This document shows, in pieces, positions 33,426-41,786 of a stretch of 64,000 bases of DNA (position 1 is its first letter; the number at the start of each line of letters is the position of its first letter). The translations under genes were made by a program, and so were the position numbers. The stretch spans positions 2,968,001-3,032,000 of the forward strand of contig CP053031.1 of the NCBI GenBank assembly GCA_021496505.1. The letters are read 5' to 3'. Below the pieces are notes generated by a model, which saw only the letters and a list, made by a program, of their open reading frames with translations, had not been told where the DNA came from and did no database searches. This DNA is from Thermoleophilia bacterium SCSIO 60948 (lineage in GTDB: Bacteria; Actinomycetota; Thermoleophilia; Solirubrobacterales; 70-9).

Positions 33426-34319
33426 GTGGATACGGGCTTCACGACACAGGACGCGCAGAACGATTTCAGCAAGGCGCGGCGGCGCCAGGTCTTCTCGGAT
33501 CTCGCCGGACGGGTGCGCGGCGGCGGCGAGGTCGGCACGATCCTGCCGTTCGACGAGGTGATCGCGGCGGTCGGCCGCCGCGGCGAGCGACGGCTCGGCC
33601 TCCAGGTCATCCCCCTCGACTCGATCGTCGGCACGGTCGATCGCTCGCGGCGCGAGTTCGATCGCAGCTTCCGGCCGACGTCGCGCCGTGTCCGCCAGCG
33701 CTGGGAACGGATCGCGAAGGCGATGCGGCGCGGCGAGTCGCTGCCGCCGATCTCCGTCTACCGCGTCGGCGACGTCCACTTCGTCGAGGACGGTCACCAT
33801 CGCGTCTCCGTCGCCCGCGCGCTGGGGCTGACCGAGATCGAGGCCTACGTCACCGAGATCATCACCGCCGTCGGCGTCGACACCTCGACGACGCTCGCCG
33901 AGCTGATGTTCAAGAGCCATCAGCGGCTGTTCAACGAGCGCGTCCCGCTGCCTCCCGAGGCTCGCGATCAGATCGTCCTCGGCTCCGGCTACGCCTACGC
34001 CCTGCTCGCCGAGGGCGTCGAGGCGTGGGGGTTCCGTGCGATCCAGGCGACCGGCGAGCTGCTCGACCGCGAGCAGATCGCGTTGCGCTGGTTCGAGGAT
34101 GAGTACCTCCCGGTCATCGCGACGCTGCGCGAGGCCGACATGCTCGGCGACGGGACCGAGACCGAGGCATACATGCGCGCGGTATCCCTGCGCTACATGC
34201 TCGTCCGCACCCACGACTGGAACGACGACGTCCTCGCGCGCCTGCGCGAGGGGATCGAGCGGCCGCCGGCCGGCGTCGACACGCAGACCCACGAGGTGCG
34301 GCGCCAGTTCAGGCGCTGA
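33426..34319 (+). CDS. ParB/sulfiredoxin-like domain protein
   Basis: 297 residues from GTG 33426. Residues ~30-60 contain GEVGTILPFDEV and LGLQVIPLDSIVGTVDRSR, and residues ~100-140 contain LPPISVYRVGDVHFVEDGHHRVSVARALG. The P-I-x-V and DGHHR-x-x-A pattern is the ParB N-terminal fold, used by chromosome-partition CTPases, nucleases and sulfiredoxin. It lacks an obvious HTH and is not next to parA, so it is not a standard partition protein. The C-terminal half is helical and unassigned (ALRWFEDEYLPVIATLREADM). I suspect a DNA- or nucleotide-binding regulator. Confidence 0.7.
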   Translation: MDTGFTTQDAQNDFSKARRRQVFSDLAGRVRGGGEVGTILPFDEVIAAVGRRGERRLGLQVIPLDSIVGTVDRSRREFDRSFRPTSRRVRQRWERIAKAMRRGESLPPISVYRVGDVHFVEDGHHRVSVARALGLTEIEAYVTEIITAVGVDTSTTLAELMFKSHQRLFNERVPLPPEARDQIVLGSGYAYALLAEGVEAWGFRAIQATGELLDREQIALRWFEDEYLPVIATLREADMLGDGTETEAYMRAVSLRYMLVRTHDWNDDVLARLREGIERPPAGVDTQTHEVRRQFRR

Positions 34320-34324
34320 GCGGA

Positions 34325-35518
34325 CTACTCGCCCGAACCCTGGTCCGCGTAGAGCGAGGCGCCCGAGCTCGGGTCGAAGAAGTGCATCTTCTGCGTGTCG
34401 AGCCAGAGCTCGGCCTGGCCGCCGCGGGTGATCTCCGACGTCGGCTCGACGCGGGCGACGGCCTGGTTCTCACCCGAGGTCGGCACGTCGGCCGCGCCCG
34501 AGTCCTGCGCGAGCTCGTCGAGCTCCTTCGAGGCGACGCCCTCGGACTCGTATGAGAAGTAGACGTACTGCTCTGACCCCATCGACTCGACCAGGTCGAC
34601 GTTGGCGGTGAAGCGATGTCCGCGCCCGGCGATGTCGTCGCCGACCAGGCTCGCGTCCTCGAAGTGCTCGGGCCGCACGCCGACGATGACGTCGCGCGAG
34701 CGAGAGTCACCGAGCCGGCGCCGTGACTCCTCCGGGATCGGTACCTCGCCGATCGGCAGCCGGACCACGTCGCCCTCGATCTTGCCCGGCATGAAGTTCA
34801 TCGCCGGCGAGCCGATGAACCCGGCGACGAAGATGTTCTGCGGGCGCTCATACAGGTCCTTCGGCGAGCCGACCTGCTGCAGGACGCCGCCGCGCATCAC
34901 CGCGACGCGGTCGCCGAGGGTCATCGCCTCGGTCTGATCGTGTGTGACGTAGACGGTGGTCGTGCCGAGCCGCGCCTGGATCCGCGAGACCTCGGTGCGC
35001 ATCTGGACACGGAGCTTCGCGTCGAGGTTCGACAGCGGCTCGTCCATCAGGAAGGCCTTCGGCGAGCGGACGATCGCGCGCCCCATCGCGACGCGCTGGC
35101 GCTGGCCACCGGACAGGTTCGAGGGCTTGCGGTCGAGGTGGGCGTCGAGGTCGAGGATCCGCGAGGCCTCGGTGACCTTCTCGTCGATCTCCTTCGAGTC
35201 GACCTTCGCGAGCTTGAGCGGGAAGGCCATGTTCTCGCGCACGGTCATGTGCGGATAGAGCGCGTAGTTCTGGAACACCATCGCGACGTCGCGGTCGCGA
35301 GGGGCGAGCTGGTTGACGCGATCGCCACCGATCTCGAGGTCGCCCTCGGTGATGTCCTCGAGCCCGGCGATCATCCGCAGCGCGGTCGACTTCCCGCAGC
35401 CCGACGGCCCGACGAGGATCATGAACTCGCCGTCACCGATGTCGAGGTTCAGGTCCTTGACCGCCTCGTAGCCGTCGGGGAAGCGCTTCGAGATGTTCTT
35501 GAGCGTGATGCCTGCCAT
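34325..35518 (-). CDS. Sugar ABC transporter ATP-binding protein, UgpC/MsmK/MalK type
   Basis: 397 residues. Walker [11 protein letters not shown]-loop VFQNYALYPHMTV, signature LSGGQRQRVAMGRAI, Walker B AFLMDEPLSNLDAKLR and switch His VYVTHDQTEAMTLGD. The C-terminal regulatory (OB/TOBE) domain starts near residue 240 (IGSPAMNFMPGKIEGDVVRLPIG). Within it an acidic insert (SKELDELAQDSGAADVPTSG) separates two TOBE strands. Energises the permeases encoded immediately upstream on this strand. Such ATPases are often shared by several sugar importers. Confidence 0.93.
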   Translation of the reverse strand: MAGITLKNISKRFPDGYEAVKDLNLDIGDGEFMILVGPSGCGKSTALRMIAGLEDITEGDLEIGGDRVNQLAPRDRDVAMVFQNYALYPHMTVRENMAFPLKLAKVDSKEIDEKVTEASRILDLDAHLDRKPSNLSGGQRQRVAMGRAIVRSPKAFLMDEPLSNLDAKLRVQMRTEVSRIQARLGTTTVYVTHDQTEAMTLGDRVAVMRGGVLQQVGSPKDLYERPQNIFVAGFIGSPAMNFMPGKIEGDVVRLPIGEVPIPEESRRRLGDSRSRDVIVGVRPEHFEDASLVGDDIAGRGHRFTANVDLVESMGSEQYVYFSYESEGVASKELDELAQDSGAADVPTSGENQAVARVEPTSEITRGGQAELWLDTQKMHFFDPSSGASLYADQGSGE

Positions 35519-35530
35519 GGCGGGCCTCCT

Positions 35531-36370
35531 TTATCCCTTGACGGCGCCGGCCGTGAGCCCGGCGACGATCCGGCGTTGGAAGATCAGGACGAAGACGATG
35601 ATCGGGATCGTGACGACGATCGCCGCGGCGGCGATCGATCCCGACGGATCGGTGAACTGCGACGGGCCGGTGAAGAAGGCGAGCGCGGCCGGCACGGTTC
35701 GCGCCGCGTCGGAGCTGGTCAGCGAGATCGCGAACAGGAAGTCGTTCCAGCAGAAGATGAACACGAGGATCGCCGCGGTGAACACGCCCGGCGCGGCAAG
35801 CGGCACGATGACCTTGCGAAACGCCTGGAACGGCGTCGCCCCGTCGATCTGCGCGGCCTGCTCGAGCTCCCACGGGATCTCCCTGAAGAACGCCACGAGG
35901 GTGTAGATCGCCAGCGGCAGCGAGAACGTCAGGTAGGGGATGATCAGGCCGGGATACGTGTCGTAGAGGTTGAGCGCGTTCCACATGTCGAACAGCGGCC
36001 CGATCGTCGAGATCGGCGGGAACATCGCGATCGCCAGCGCGCCGGCGAGGATCAGCGCCTTACCGGGGAAGTTGAGCCGCGCGATCGCGTAGGCGCACAG
36101 CGAGGCGAAGATGATCGCGATCACCGTCGCGATCAGGCTGATCAGGATCGAGTTCATCAGCGGCGCGGTGAAGAACCCGTCGAGACCGTCGGAGAACAGT
36201 TCCTCGTAGTTGCCGAAGGTGAAGTCGGTCGGGATGAAGCTTCCGTCGGCGATCGTCGCCGGATCCTTCAGCGACAGCGACAGGATCCACAGCACCGGCA
36301 CGAAGGCGTAGATGAGCACGACGATGAGACCGATCGTCGTCAGCGCGCGTGAGCGAGTCGAGGAATCCAT
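35531..36370 (-). CDS. Carbohydrate ABC transporter permease, MalG type
   Basis: 279 residues with six spans. The coupling loop is [27 protein letters not shown] (about residues 180-206). The sequence [20 protein letters not shown], in the first outside loop, is typical of MalG/UgpE permeases. ATG 36370 shares one base with the stop of the MalF-type gene (TGATG). Ends 12 nt before the ATPase gene, whose ribosome site (GGAGG) is in the gap. Confidence 0.93.
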   Translation of the reverse strand: MDSSTRSRALTTIGLIVVLIYAFVPVLWILSLSLKDPATIADGSFIPTDFTFGNYEELFSDGLDGFFTAPLMNSILISLIATVIAIIFASLCAYAIARLNFPGKALILAGALAIAMFPPISTIGPLFDMWNALNLYDTYPGLIIPYLTFSLPLAIYTLVAFFREIPWELEQAAQIDGATPFQAFRKVIVPLAAPGVFTAAILVFIFCWNDFLFAISLTSSDAARTVPAALAFFTGPSQFTDPSGSIAAAAIVVTIPIIVFVLIFQRRIVAGLTAGAVKG

Positions 36371-37311
36371 CAGCTACCGGGCCTTCCTTCAGCCATCCGT
36401 ACCCCGAACCCCTTGACGTAGATGAACGCGATCGCGAGCACGCAGACGAAGATCAGCACCGAGACCGCGGAGCCGAGACCGAGGTTGAGCCGGCCGATCA
36501 GCTGGTTGTAGCCGAGGATCGACAACGTCTCGGTCTCCTGCGCCCCTCGGGTCATGATGAAGACCGAGTCGAAGATCCGGAACGCGTCGAGCGTGCGGAA
36601 GAGCAGCGCGACCAGGATCGCCGGCTTCATCAGCGGCAGCGTGATCTTCCAGAACCGCTGCCAGGCGGAAGCCCCATCGACACGCGCCGCCTCATAGAGC
36701 CCGTCGTCGATGGTGACGAGGCCGGCGAGAAGCAGCAGGGCGATGAACGGGGTCGTCTTCCAGACCTCCGCGAGGATGACCACGAAGTAGGCGCTGTACT
36801 TGTCGCCGAACCATGCCTTGTCGGGTGTTCCGATCAGGTTGTTGACGAAGCCCGATGCCGGGTCGAACGCGAAGAACCAGGAGAACGCCGCTACGACGGT
36901 GACGATGCCGTACGGGATCAGGACCGAGGTCCGGATCACCCCGCGCCCGAACGCCGCGCGATACATGAACAGGGCGATCGCCATGCCGATGACCAGCTCG
37001 ATCGCGACCGAGACGATCGTCAGTCCCACGGTGTTGGCGAAGTCGGTCCACCACAGGCTCGAGGTCAGGACGGAGACGTAGTTGTCGATGCCGACGAAGC
37101 CGCCGTCCTCGGGGAAGCGGAGATCGACGTTCTGGACCGACAGCACGATCGCGTAGCCGATCGGATACGCGGTGACGAGCAGGATCGCGAGCACCGCCGG
37201 CGCGCTGAGCAGCCAGCCGAGGCGACGCTCGGAGCGCGCGCGGTCGGAGGGCGCGCCCTTCTTCGGCGCCATCTCGCCGCGCGACGGTGCGGGTGCCGAG
37301 CTCGCCTCCAT
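36370..37311 (-). CDS. Carbohydrate ABC transporter permease, MalF type
   Basis: 313 residues. A 30-residue basic N-terminus ([20 protein letters not shown]) precedes the first span. The coupling loop is [27 protein letters not shown]. It lacks the large MalF P2 loop, as expected for Gram-positive members. Starts 17 nt after the binding-protein gene and overlaps the MalG-type gene. Confidence 0.93.
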   Translation of the reverse strand: MEASSAPAPSRGEMAPKKGAPSDRARSERRLGWLLSAPAVLAILLVTAYPIGYAIVLSVQNVDLRFPEDGGFVGIDNYVSVLTSSLWWTDFANTVGLTIVSVAIELVIGMAIALFMYRAAFGRGVIRTSVLIPYGIVTVVAAFSWFFAFDPASGFVNNLIGTPDKAWFGDKYSAYFVVILAEVWKTTPFIALLLLAGLVTIDDGLYEAARVDGASAWQRFWKITLPLMKPAILVALLFRTLDAFRIFDSVFIMTRGAQETETLSILGYNQLIGRLNLGLGSAVSVLIFVCVLAIAFIYVKGFGVRMAEGRPGS

Positions 37312-37327
37312 CAGCGCCTCGCCTCGC

Positions 37328-38605
37328 TCACAGCAGGCCCTCCCGCTTGACCGCCGCCTCGACGTACTCGTAGAGCTCGTCGTACTTCGGCTTCACGTCG
37401 TCGGGATCGATGTCCCTCGGCGGACTGAGCGCACGCTGGATCGCGAGCGACACGTCCGTGTAGGCGGGCGTCAGTGGCCGCGGCGCCGCGTCGTCGATCG
37501 ATTGCTTGATCAGGTCGGCGAACCCGGGATAGGCCTTGTCGAGAGCCTTGTTCTCGTACAGCGTCTGGTCGGTCGGCGGCAGGCCGCCGACCTCGGCCGC
37601 GTTGATCTGGTTCTCGGGAGAGACGAGGCAGGTCGCGGCCTCGAAGGCGAGCTCCTGGTTGTCGGAGTACGCGCTGACACCGACGTTGATGCCACCGAGC
37701 GGCGGGGCGCTCGTCACGCCCTCGGCGACGGTGGGGTACTTGGCGGCCTCCATCTGCTTGAAGACGTCGGGCGCCTCGGCCTTCGCGCTCGGGTAGACGA
37801 ACGGGTAGTTGACCATGAACGAGAGGTCACCGCCCTGGAAGGCGAGCCGAACCGAGTCCTCGTTCGAGGTGTCGATGTCGGGCTGGGCAGCGGAGGAGTT
37901 GGCGAGGCGGCCGATCACCTCGAGCGCCATCGACGTCGGCTTCTCCTCGAGCGAGACGGTCTCGGGCCCGGACAGGATCTCGCCGCCCGCGGAGACGATG
38001 AGCGAGTTGACCCAGGTCGTGTATCCCTCATAGAAGGAGGCCTGGACCCCGATCCGGCCCTCCGCGCCGCCGATCTTCTCTGCCTGATCGATCATCTCGT
38101 CCCAGGTCTTGGGCGGCTTGGGGACGCGGTCCTTGCGATACCAGAGCAGCTGCGTGTTCGACGTGAACGGCGCCGCGTAGAGCTGGTCCTCGAACGAGGC
38201 GGAGTCGATCACGCTGTCGAAGGTGTTCTTCGTCACCTGCTCGGCGTCGTCGGGCGCCCACTCCGCGAGCCAGCCCGCGTTGGCGAACTCCGACGTCCAG
38301 ATGACGTCCATCCCCATCAAATCGATCGATGTGTCACCGGCGCCGAGCCGACGGACGAGGAGCTCGCGCTGCTGCGAGGCGTCGGTCGGAAGCGGCTCGA
38401 TCTGGATCGTGTAGCGGCCGTTGGACTGCTTCGTGCAGGCGTCCGCCGCGTCCTGGTAGGCGCCGCTCGGATCGTTGAAGACGTAGAAGCCGATCGACTG
38501 GCCGCCCTCGCCCGCATCCGATCCGCCGCAGGCGGGAAGCACGACGACGGCCGCGGCCAAAGCCAGCAGGCACGCACGGATGCTCCCTCTCCCGCCCTCT
38601 CTCAA
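37328..38605 (-). CDS. Sugar-binding lipoprotein of the ABC importer
   Basis: 425 residues from TTG 38605, which has GGAGG five bases upstream, a decisive reason for this start. Signal: LREGGRGSIRACLLALAAAV followed by lipobox VLPAC. The mature protein has the extracellular solute-binding family 1 features: LVRRLGAGDTSIDLMGMDVIWTSEFANAGWL, then APFTSNTQLLWYRKD and GGDLSFMVNYPF. It is close to LpqY/MalE-like receptors; with the adjacent GH13 glucosidase, an alpha-glucoside (maltose, trehalose or similar) is the likely ligand. Its promoter overlaps an 8-bp inverted repeat. Confidence 0.9.
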   Translation of the reverse strand: MREGGRGSIRACLLALAAAVVVLPACGGSDAGEGGQSIGFYVFNDPSGAYQDAADACTKQSNGRYTIQIEPLPTDASQQRELLVRRLGAGDTSIDLMGMDVIWTSEFANAGWLAEWAPDDAEQVTKNTFDSVIDSASFEDQLYAAPFTSNTQLLWYRKDRVPKPPKTWDEMIDQAEKIGGAEGRIGVQASFYEGYTTWVNSLIVSAGGEILSGPETVSLEEKPTSMALEVIGRLANSSAAQPDIDTSNEDSVRLAFQGGDLSFMVNYPFVYPSAKAEAPDVFKQMEAAKYPTVAEGVTSAPPLGGINVGVSAYSDNQELAFEAATCLVSPENQINAAEVGGLPPTDQTLYENKALDKAYPGFADLIKQSIDDAAPRPLTPAYTDVSLAIQRALSPPRDIDPDDVKPKYDELYEYVEAAVKREGLL

Positions 38606-38634
38606 CAGGTCCTCCAGACCCTTGGGCTCCCCTG

Positions 38635-38659
38635 CGACCTTTATATCCCGCAAAGGTCG
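38635..38659 (-). promoter_or_regulatory. Operator-like inverted repeat over the -10 of the sugar importer operon
   Basis: CGACCTTT (38635-38642) and AAAGGTCG (38652-38659) form a perfect 8-bp dyad with nine bases between. On the minus strand, TATAAA (38645-38640) is the best -10 in the region and lies inside it; TTTCCG sits 17 nt upstream. The predicted transcript starts about 25-30 nt before the start codon and includes the GGAGG site. A repressor bound here would block the promoter. Confidence 0.6.
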
Positions 38660-38708
38660 ACGCGGAAACCCGCACCGTCTAAATCGTTCGAGCGCTCGAT
38701 CTCGCCGA

Positions 38709-40220
38709 TCAGGCGCGACGGACGACCACGCCGGAGCCAGGCGGCAGCTCGGCGCCGCTCGCGAGGCTCTGTGGAGCGCGTGCGCGCAGCGATCCGACCG
38801 CGACGACGACCTCCCCCGTGACGGGTGCCGAGAGCGCGGACTCGCCGAGGTTGAGGACCACCGCGTACTCGCCGCGGCGGTGGGCGACCGCCTCCGGGCC
38901 GGCGTCGATCGGCTCGTAGCCGGTCCCGGCGAGCGCATGGCGCAGCCGGATCAGGCCGCGGTAGAGGTTGAGCTCCGAGTGCGGGTCGACGGACTGATCG
39001 GCGACGTTCCGCTCGGCCGGATCGGTCAGCGGCAGCCACGGCTCGCCGGCCGTGAACCCGCCCTTCGGCCCCGGCTCCCACTGCATCGGGTGCCGCTGGG
39101 CATCGCGGCCATGGCGGTCGACCGGCGGGTCGCCGCCCGGTCCGTCTGCCATCCCGATCTCGTCGCCCTGGTAGATGAAAGCGGGGCCGGGAAGGGTCAG
39201 GAGCAGCGTCGCGGCGAGCTCGGCGGCGTCGCGGCCGAGCCTCGTGATCAAGCGTGGGAAGTCGTGGTTCGACAGCACCCAGGCGACCCGCTCGGCCGCG
39301 ACCCCCGAGGCGATCGCCGCGCGCAGGCGCTCCGCGTCCCAGGGTGAGAACAGGAACTCGAACGCGAACGCGACGTCGAGCGAGCCGAGGTAGCGGGACA
39401 GCCCGGCGTGGGGCTGGAAGACCTCGCCGGCGAGGAAGGCATCCGGCCCCGCGGCATCGCGGATCGTCGCCAGCGCGTCGCCGATGTCGGGCGCGTTCTG
39501 CGAGTTCACGTGGTCGTGGAGCGCGAAGTCCCCGGGCAGGGGCAACGGGAACGTGCCGCTCGACGGCGGATCATCGCGGCGCTCGGGGTCCTTGAGCAGG
39601 CGGTCGATCGCGTCGACGCGGTAGCCGTCGATCCCGCGTTCGATCCAGAAGCCGATCTCCCCCGCCATCGCCTCCCGCGTCTCGGGGTTACGCCAATCGA
39701 GGTCGGGCTGCTCGGGATAGAACGAGTGCAGGTACCAGCGGCCGGTCTCCTCGTCACGACTCCAGGCCGGACCGCCGAACGCCGCGATCCAGTTGTTCTC
39801 CGGCCCGTCGACGCGCGACCACACGTAGCGCTCGGGATGCTCGCGAAACCACGGGTGCTCGATCGACGTGTGGCAGGGAACGAGGTCGAGCAGGATCCGC
39901 ATCCCGCGCGCGTGGGTCTCGGCGACCAGCTCGTCGAAGTCCTCGAGCGTGCCAAGCCGCGGATCGACGGCGCTGAAGTCGGCGATGTCGTAGCCCATGT
40001 CGTGGAGCGGCGAGGGGTAGATCGGCGAGAGCCAGATCGCGTCGGCGCCGAGCTCGGCGATGTGGTCCAGTCGCGAGGTGATCCCGCGCAGGTCCCCGAC
40101 ACCGTCGCCGTCGGAGTCCTGGAAGGAGCGCGGGTAGATCTGGTAGACGACCGCGTCGGCCCACCACGGCCGCTCGGCCCCCGCCCGCCGCGGATCTGCG
40201 CTCTCGGCGGGGCCGCTCAC
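38709..40220 (-). CDS. GH13 alpha-glucosidase/oligo-1,6-glucosidase
   Basis: 503 residues from GTG 40220; the longer frame upstream is not protein-like. The TIM barrel starts at WWADAVVYQIYPRSFQDSDG. Catalytic residues are visible: nucleophile Asp in GIDGYRVDAIDRL, acid/base Glu in AFLAGEVFQPH and transition-state Asp in VLSNHDFPRL. The short B domain and the QGDEIGMAD segment fit exo-acting alpha-glucosidases (GH13 subfamilies with oligo-1,6-glucosidase and trehalose-6-phosphate hydrolase). No signal peptide, so it acts in the cytosol on imported sugars. It lies directly upstream of the sugar importer operon on the same strand. Confidence 0.92.
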   Translation of the reverse strand: MSGPAESADPRRAGAERPWWADAVVYQIYPRSFQDSDGDGVGDLRGITSRLDHIAELGADAIWLSPIYPSPLHDMGYDIADFSAVDPRLGTLEDFDELVAETHARGMRILLDLVPCHTSIEHPWFREHPERYVWSRVDGPENNWIAAFGGPAWSRDEETGRWYLHSFYPEQPDLDWRNPETREAMAGEIGFWIERGIDGYRVDAIDRLLKDPERRDDPPSSGTFPLPLPGDFALHDHVNSQNAPDIGDALATIRDAAGPDAFLAGEVFQPHAGLSRYLGSLDVAFAFEFLFSPWDAERLRAAIASGVAAERVAWVLSNHDFPRLITRLGRDAAELAATLLLTLPGPAFIYQGDEIGMADGPGGDPPVDRHGRDAQRHPMQWEPGPKGGFTAGEPWLPLTDPAERNVADQSVDPHSELNLYRGLIRLRHALAGTGYEPIDAGPEAVAHRRGEYAVVLNLGESALSAPVTGEVVVAVGSLRARAPQSLASGAELPPGSGVVVRRA

Positions 40221-40258
40221 CTGCGGGGTTCTACCCGCTCGGTGGCACCGGCGTGAGC

Positions 40259-40271
40259 TAGCCTCGCCGCG
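40259..40271 (+). promoter_or_regulatory. Probable -10 box of a leaderless transcript
   Basis: TAGCCT at 40259-40264 followed by seven bases and ATG 40272; the same TAGCCT-CGCCG motif precedes the gene at 46445. Confidence 0.5.
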
Positions 40272-40559
40272 ATGGGTTGGGTCGCATGGATCATCCTCGG
40301 CTTCCTCGCGGGTCTGATCGCCCGTGCGATCGTCCCGGGACGCACGGAGCCCGGTGGCTGCTTCGGCACGACCGCGATCGGCGTCCTCGGCGCGGCGATC
40401 GGCGGCTTCGTCGCGGTCCAGCTCGGCGTCGGCCGGCTCGGCGACTTCTTCGACCTCGAGACCTGGCTGATCGCGATCGCCGGCGCCGTCGTCCTGCTGC
40501 TGATCATCGGTGCGCTCGCCGGCGGGCGTCGCTCCGCCGGACCCCCCGCGCGCCGCTGA
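40272..40559 (+). CDS. GlsB/YeaQ/YmgE-family stress membrane protein
   Basis: 95 residues: three hydrophobic segments with the family signature GWVAWIILGFLAGLIARAIVPG, then GGCFGTTAIGVLGAAIGGFVAVQL and a last span (WLIAIAGAVVLLLIIGALAGG). These small proteins are often induced by envelope or acid stress; their molecular role is unknown. Leaderless-type start. It ends ten bases before a repeat-rich hairpin shared with dinB. Confidence 0.88.
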   Translation: MGWVAWIILGFLAGLIARAIVPGRTEPGGCFGTTAIGVLGAAIGGFVAVQLGVGRLGDFFDLETWLIAIAGAVVLLLIIGALAGGRRSAGPPARR

Positions 40560-40568
40560 CGATTCGAC

Positions 40569-40637
40569 CGTCCCAGACGTTCCCGACGTTCCGAACGTCC
40601 CGGACGTTCCGGAAAACCACAACGTCTGGGACGTTCG
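40569..40637. repeat. Nine-nt tandem repeat forming a long hairpin (likely bidirectional terminator)
   Basis: From 40576 the units GACGTTCCC, GACGTTCCG, AACGTCCCG and GACGTTCCG follow one another, then after a spacer AACGTCTGG and GACGTTCGC. The right arm 40621-40637 pairs with 40592-40608 (17 bp, one G-U pair, 12-nt loop) or, in its first 13 bases, with 40569-40581. It sits between the convergent GlsB-like gene and dinB. Confidence 0.7.
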
Positions 40638-40655
40638 CGCCGGCGGGGCGGCCCG

Positions 40656-41717
40656 TCAGCCGATCAGCGACAGGTTCTCGCCGACCCTCGTCTCGCGCTC
40701 GTCGCCGGCGGCGAACGCGGCGACGCGGACGCCGAGCAGCCGCACCGGCCGCGGCGGCGCGTAGGCCCTGAGCAGCGCCCTGGCCACCTCGGAGATCGTC
40801 GCGGCGTCGTCGGTCGGCGCCTCGAGCGTCCGCGCGCGCGTGACCTGTGTGAAGTCGTCGTGCTTGACCTTGATCCCGACGTTCCGCCCGGCGAGGTTGC
40901 GCTTTCGAAGCTCGGCCGACAAGCGCACCGACTGCTCGGCGAGGACGCGTTCCATCTCGTCGATCCGCGTCACGTCGCGGTCGAAGGTCGATTCGACCGA
41001 GCGCGACTTCGCCTCGCCCTCGGCGACCGGCGAATCGTCGTGGAAGTTCGCGCGCTCGTGGAGCGCGGCCCCGCTGCGCTCACCGAACACCGCGCGGAGC
41101 TCGTCGACGTCGCGCCGGCCGAGCTCGCCGAGGGTGGTGATCCCCATCGACTCGAGCCGTCCCGCCGTCTTGCCGCCGATCCCCGGTATCAGCCGTGGCG
41201 ACTCCGACGCGAAGCGCCGGACGGCGTCCTCGCGAGTGAGGACGACGAACCCGCGCGGCTTCTCGGCGTCGGAGGCGACCTTCGCGACGAGTCGGTTCGG
41301 GCCGATCCCGACCGACGCGTCGAGGCCCTCGACCTCGCGGATCCGACGGACCAGGGAGCTCATCCGCCAGATCGGGTCCGGGACCGAGCTGAGGTCGAGG
41401 TAGACCTCGTCGAGCGAGACGCGCTGCCGCGGCACCCCGAGCTCGGCGACGAGCTCCATGACCCGTCCCGAGACCTCGCGGTAATGGGCCATGTCCACCG
41501 GTACGTTGATCGCCTGGGGGCAACGCCGACGCGCCTGGAAAACCGGCATCGCCGACCCGACGCCGAACTTGCGCGCCTCATAAGAAGCCGTCGTGACGAC
41601 GGCTCGCGGCGAGGTCCCGGCGATGATCACGGGCTTGCCCGCGAGCTCGGGACGACGCAGCAGCTCGACCGAGAAGTAGAACGCATCCATGTCGAGGTGG
41701 GCGACGGTCCGCTTCAT
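40656..41717 (-). CDS. dinB: DNA polymerase IV (Y family)
   Basis: 353 residues. Translesion polymerase. N-terminal metal ligands in AHLDMDAFYFSVEL, the SLDEVYLDLS motif with the second catalytic acidic pair, the helix-hairpin-helix region RLIPGIGGKTAGRLESMGITTLGELG and a little-finger domain starting near residue 235 (SRSVESTFDRDVTRIDEME). The C-terminus lacks a classical beta-clamp motif that I can identify. A perfect 9-bp dyad overlaps a TACGAT -10 just upstream. The actinobacterial LexA box (TCGAAC...GTTCGA) is not present, so SOS control is not indicated. Confidence 0.95.
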   Translation of the reverse strand: MKRTVAHLDMDAFYFSVELLRRPELAGKPVIIAGTSPRAVVTTASYEARKFGVGSAMPVFQARRRCPQAINVPVDMAHYREVSGRVMELVAELGVPRQRVSLDEVYLDLSSVPDPIWRMSSLVRRIREVEGLDASVGIGPNRLVAKVASDAEKPRGFVVLTREDAVRRFASESPRLIPGIGGKTAGRLESMGITTLGELGRRDVDELRAVFGERSGAALHERANFHDDSPVAEGEAKSRSVESTFDRDVTRIDEMERVLAEQSVRLSAELRKRNLAGRNVGIKVKHDDFTQVTRARTLEAPTDDAATISEVARALLRAYAPPRPVRLLGVRVAAFAAGDERETRVGENLSLIG

Positions 41718-41723
41718 CAGAGA

Positions 41724-41748
41724 CTCGCCACCGATCGTAGGTGGCGAG
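41724..41748 (-). promoter_or_regulatory. Perfect inverted repeat at the dinB promoter
   Basis: CTCGCCACC (41724-41732) and GGTGGCGAG (41740-41748) with seven bases between. On the minus strand the spacer plus flank gives TACGAT, a good -10 element, 16 bases before ATG 41717. It could be a repressor operator for dinB or the terminator of the APC permease, whose stop is 38 nt upstream. Confidence 0.5.
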
Positions 41749-41786
41749 GAGGTCGGGCTCGCGGCGCCGGCCGCCGCCCGGGAGGG

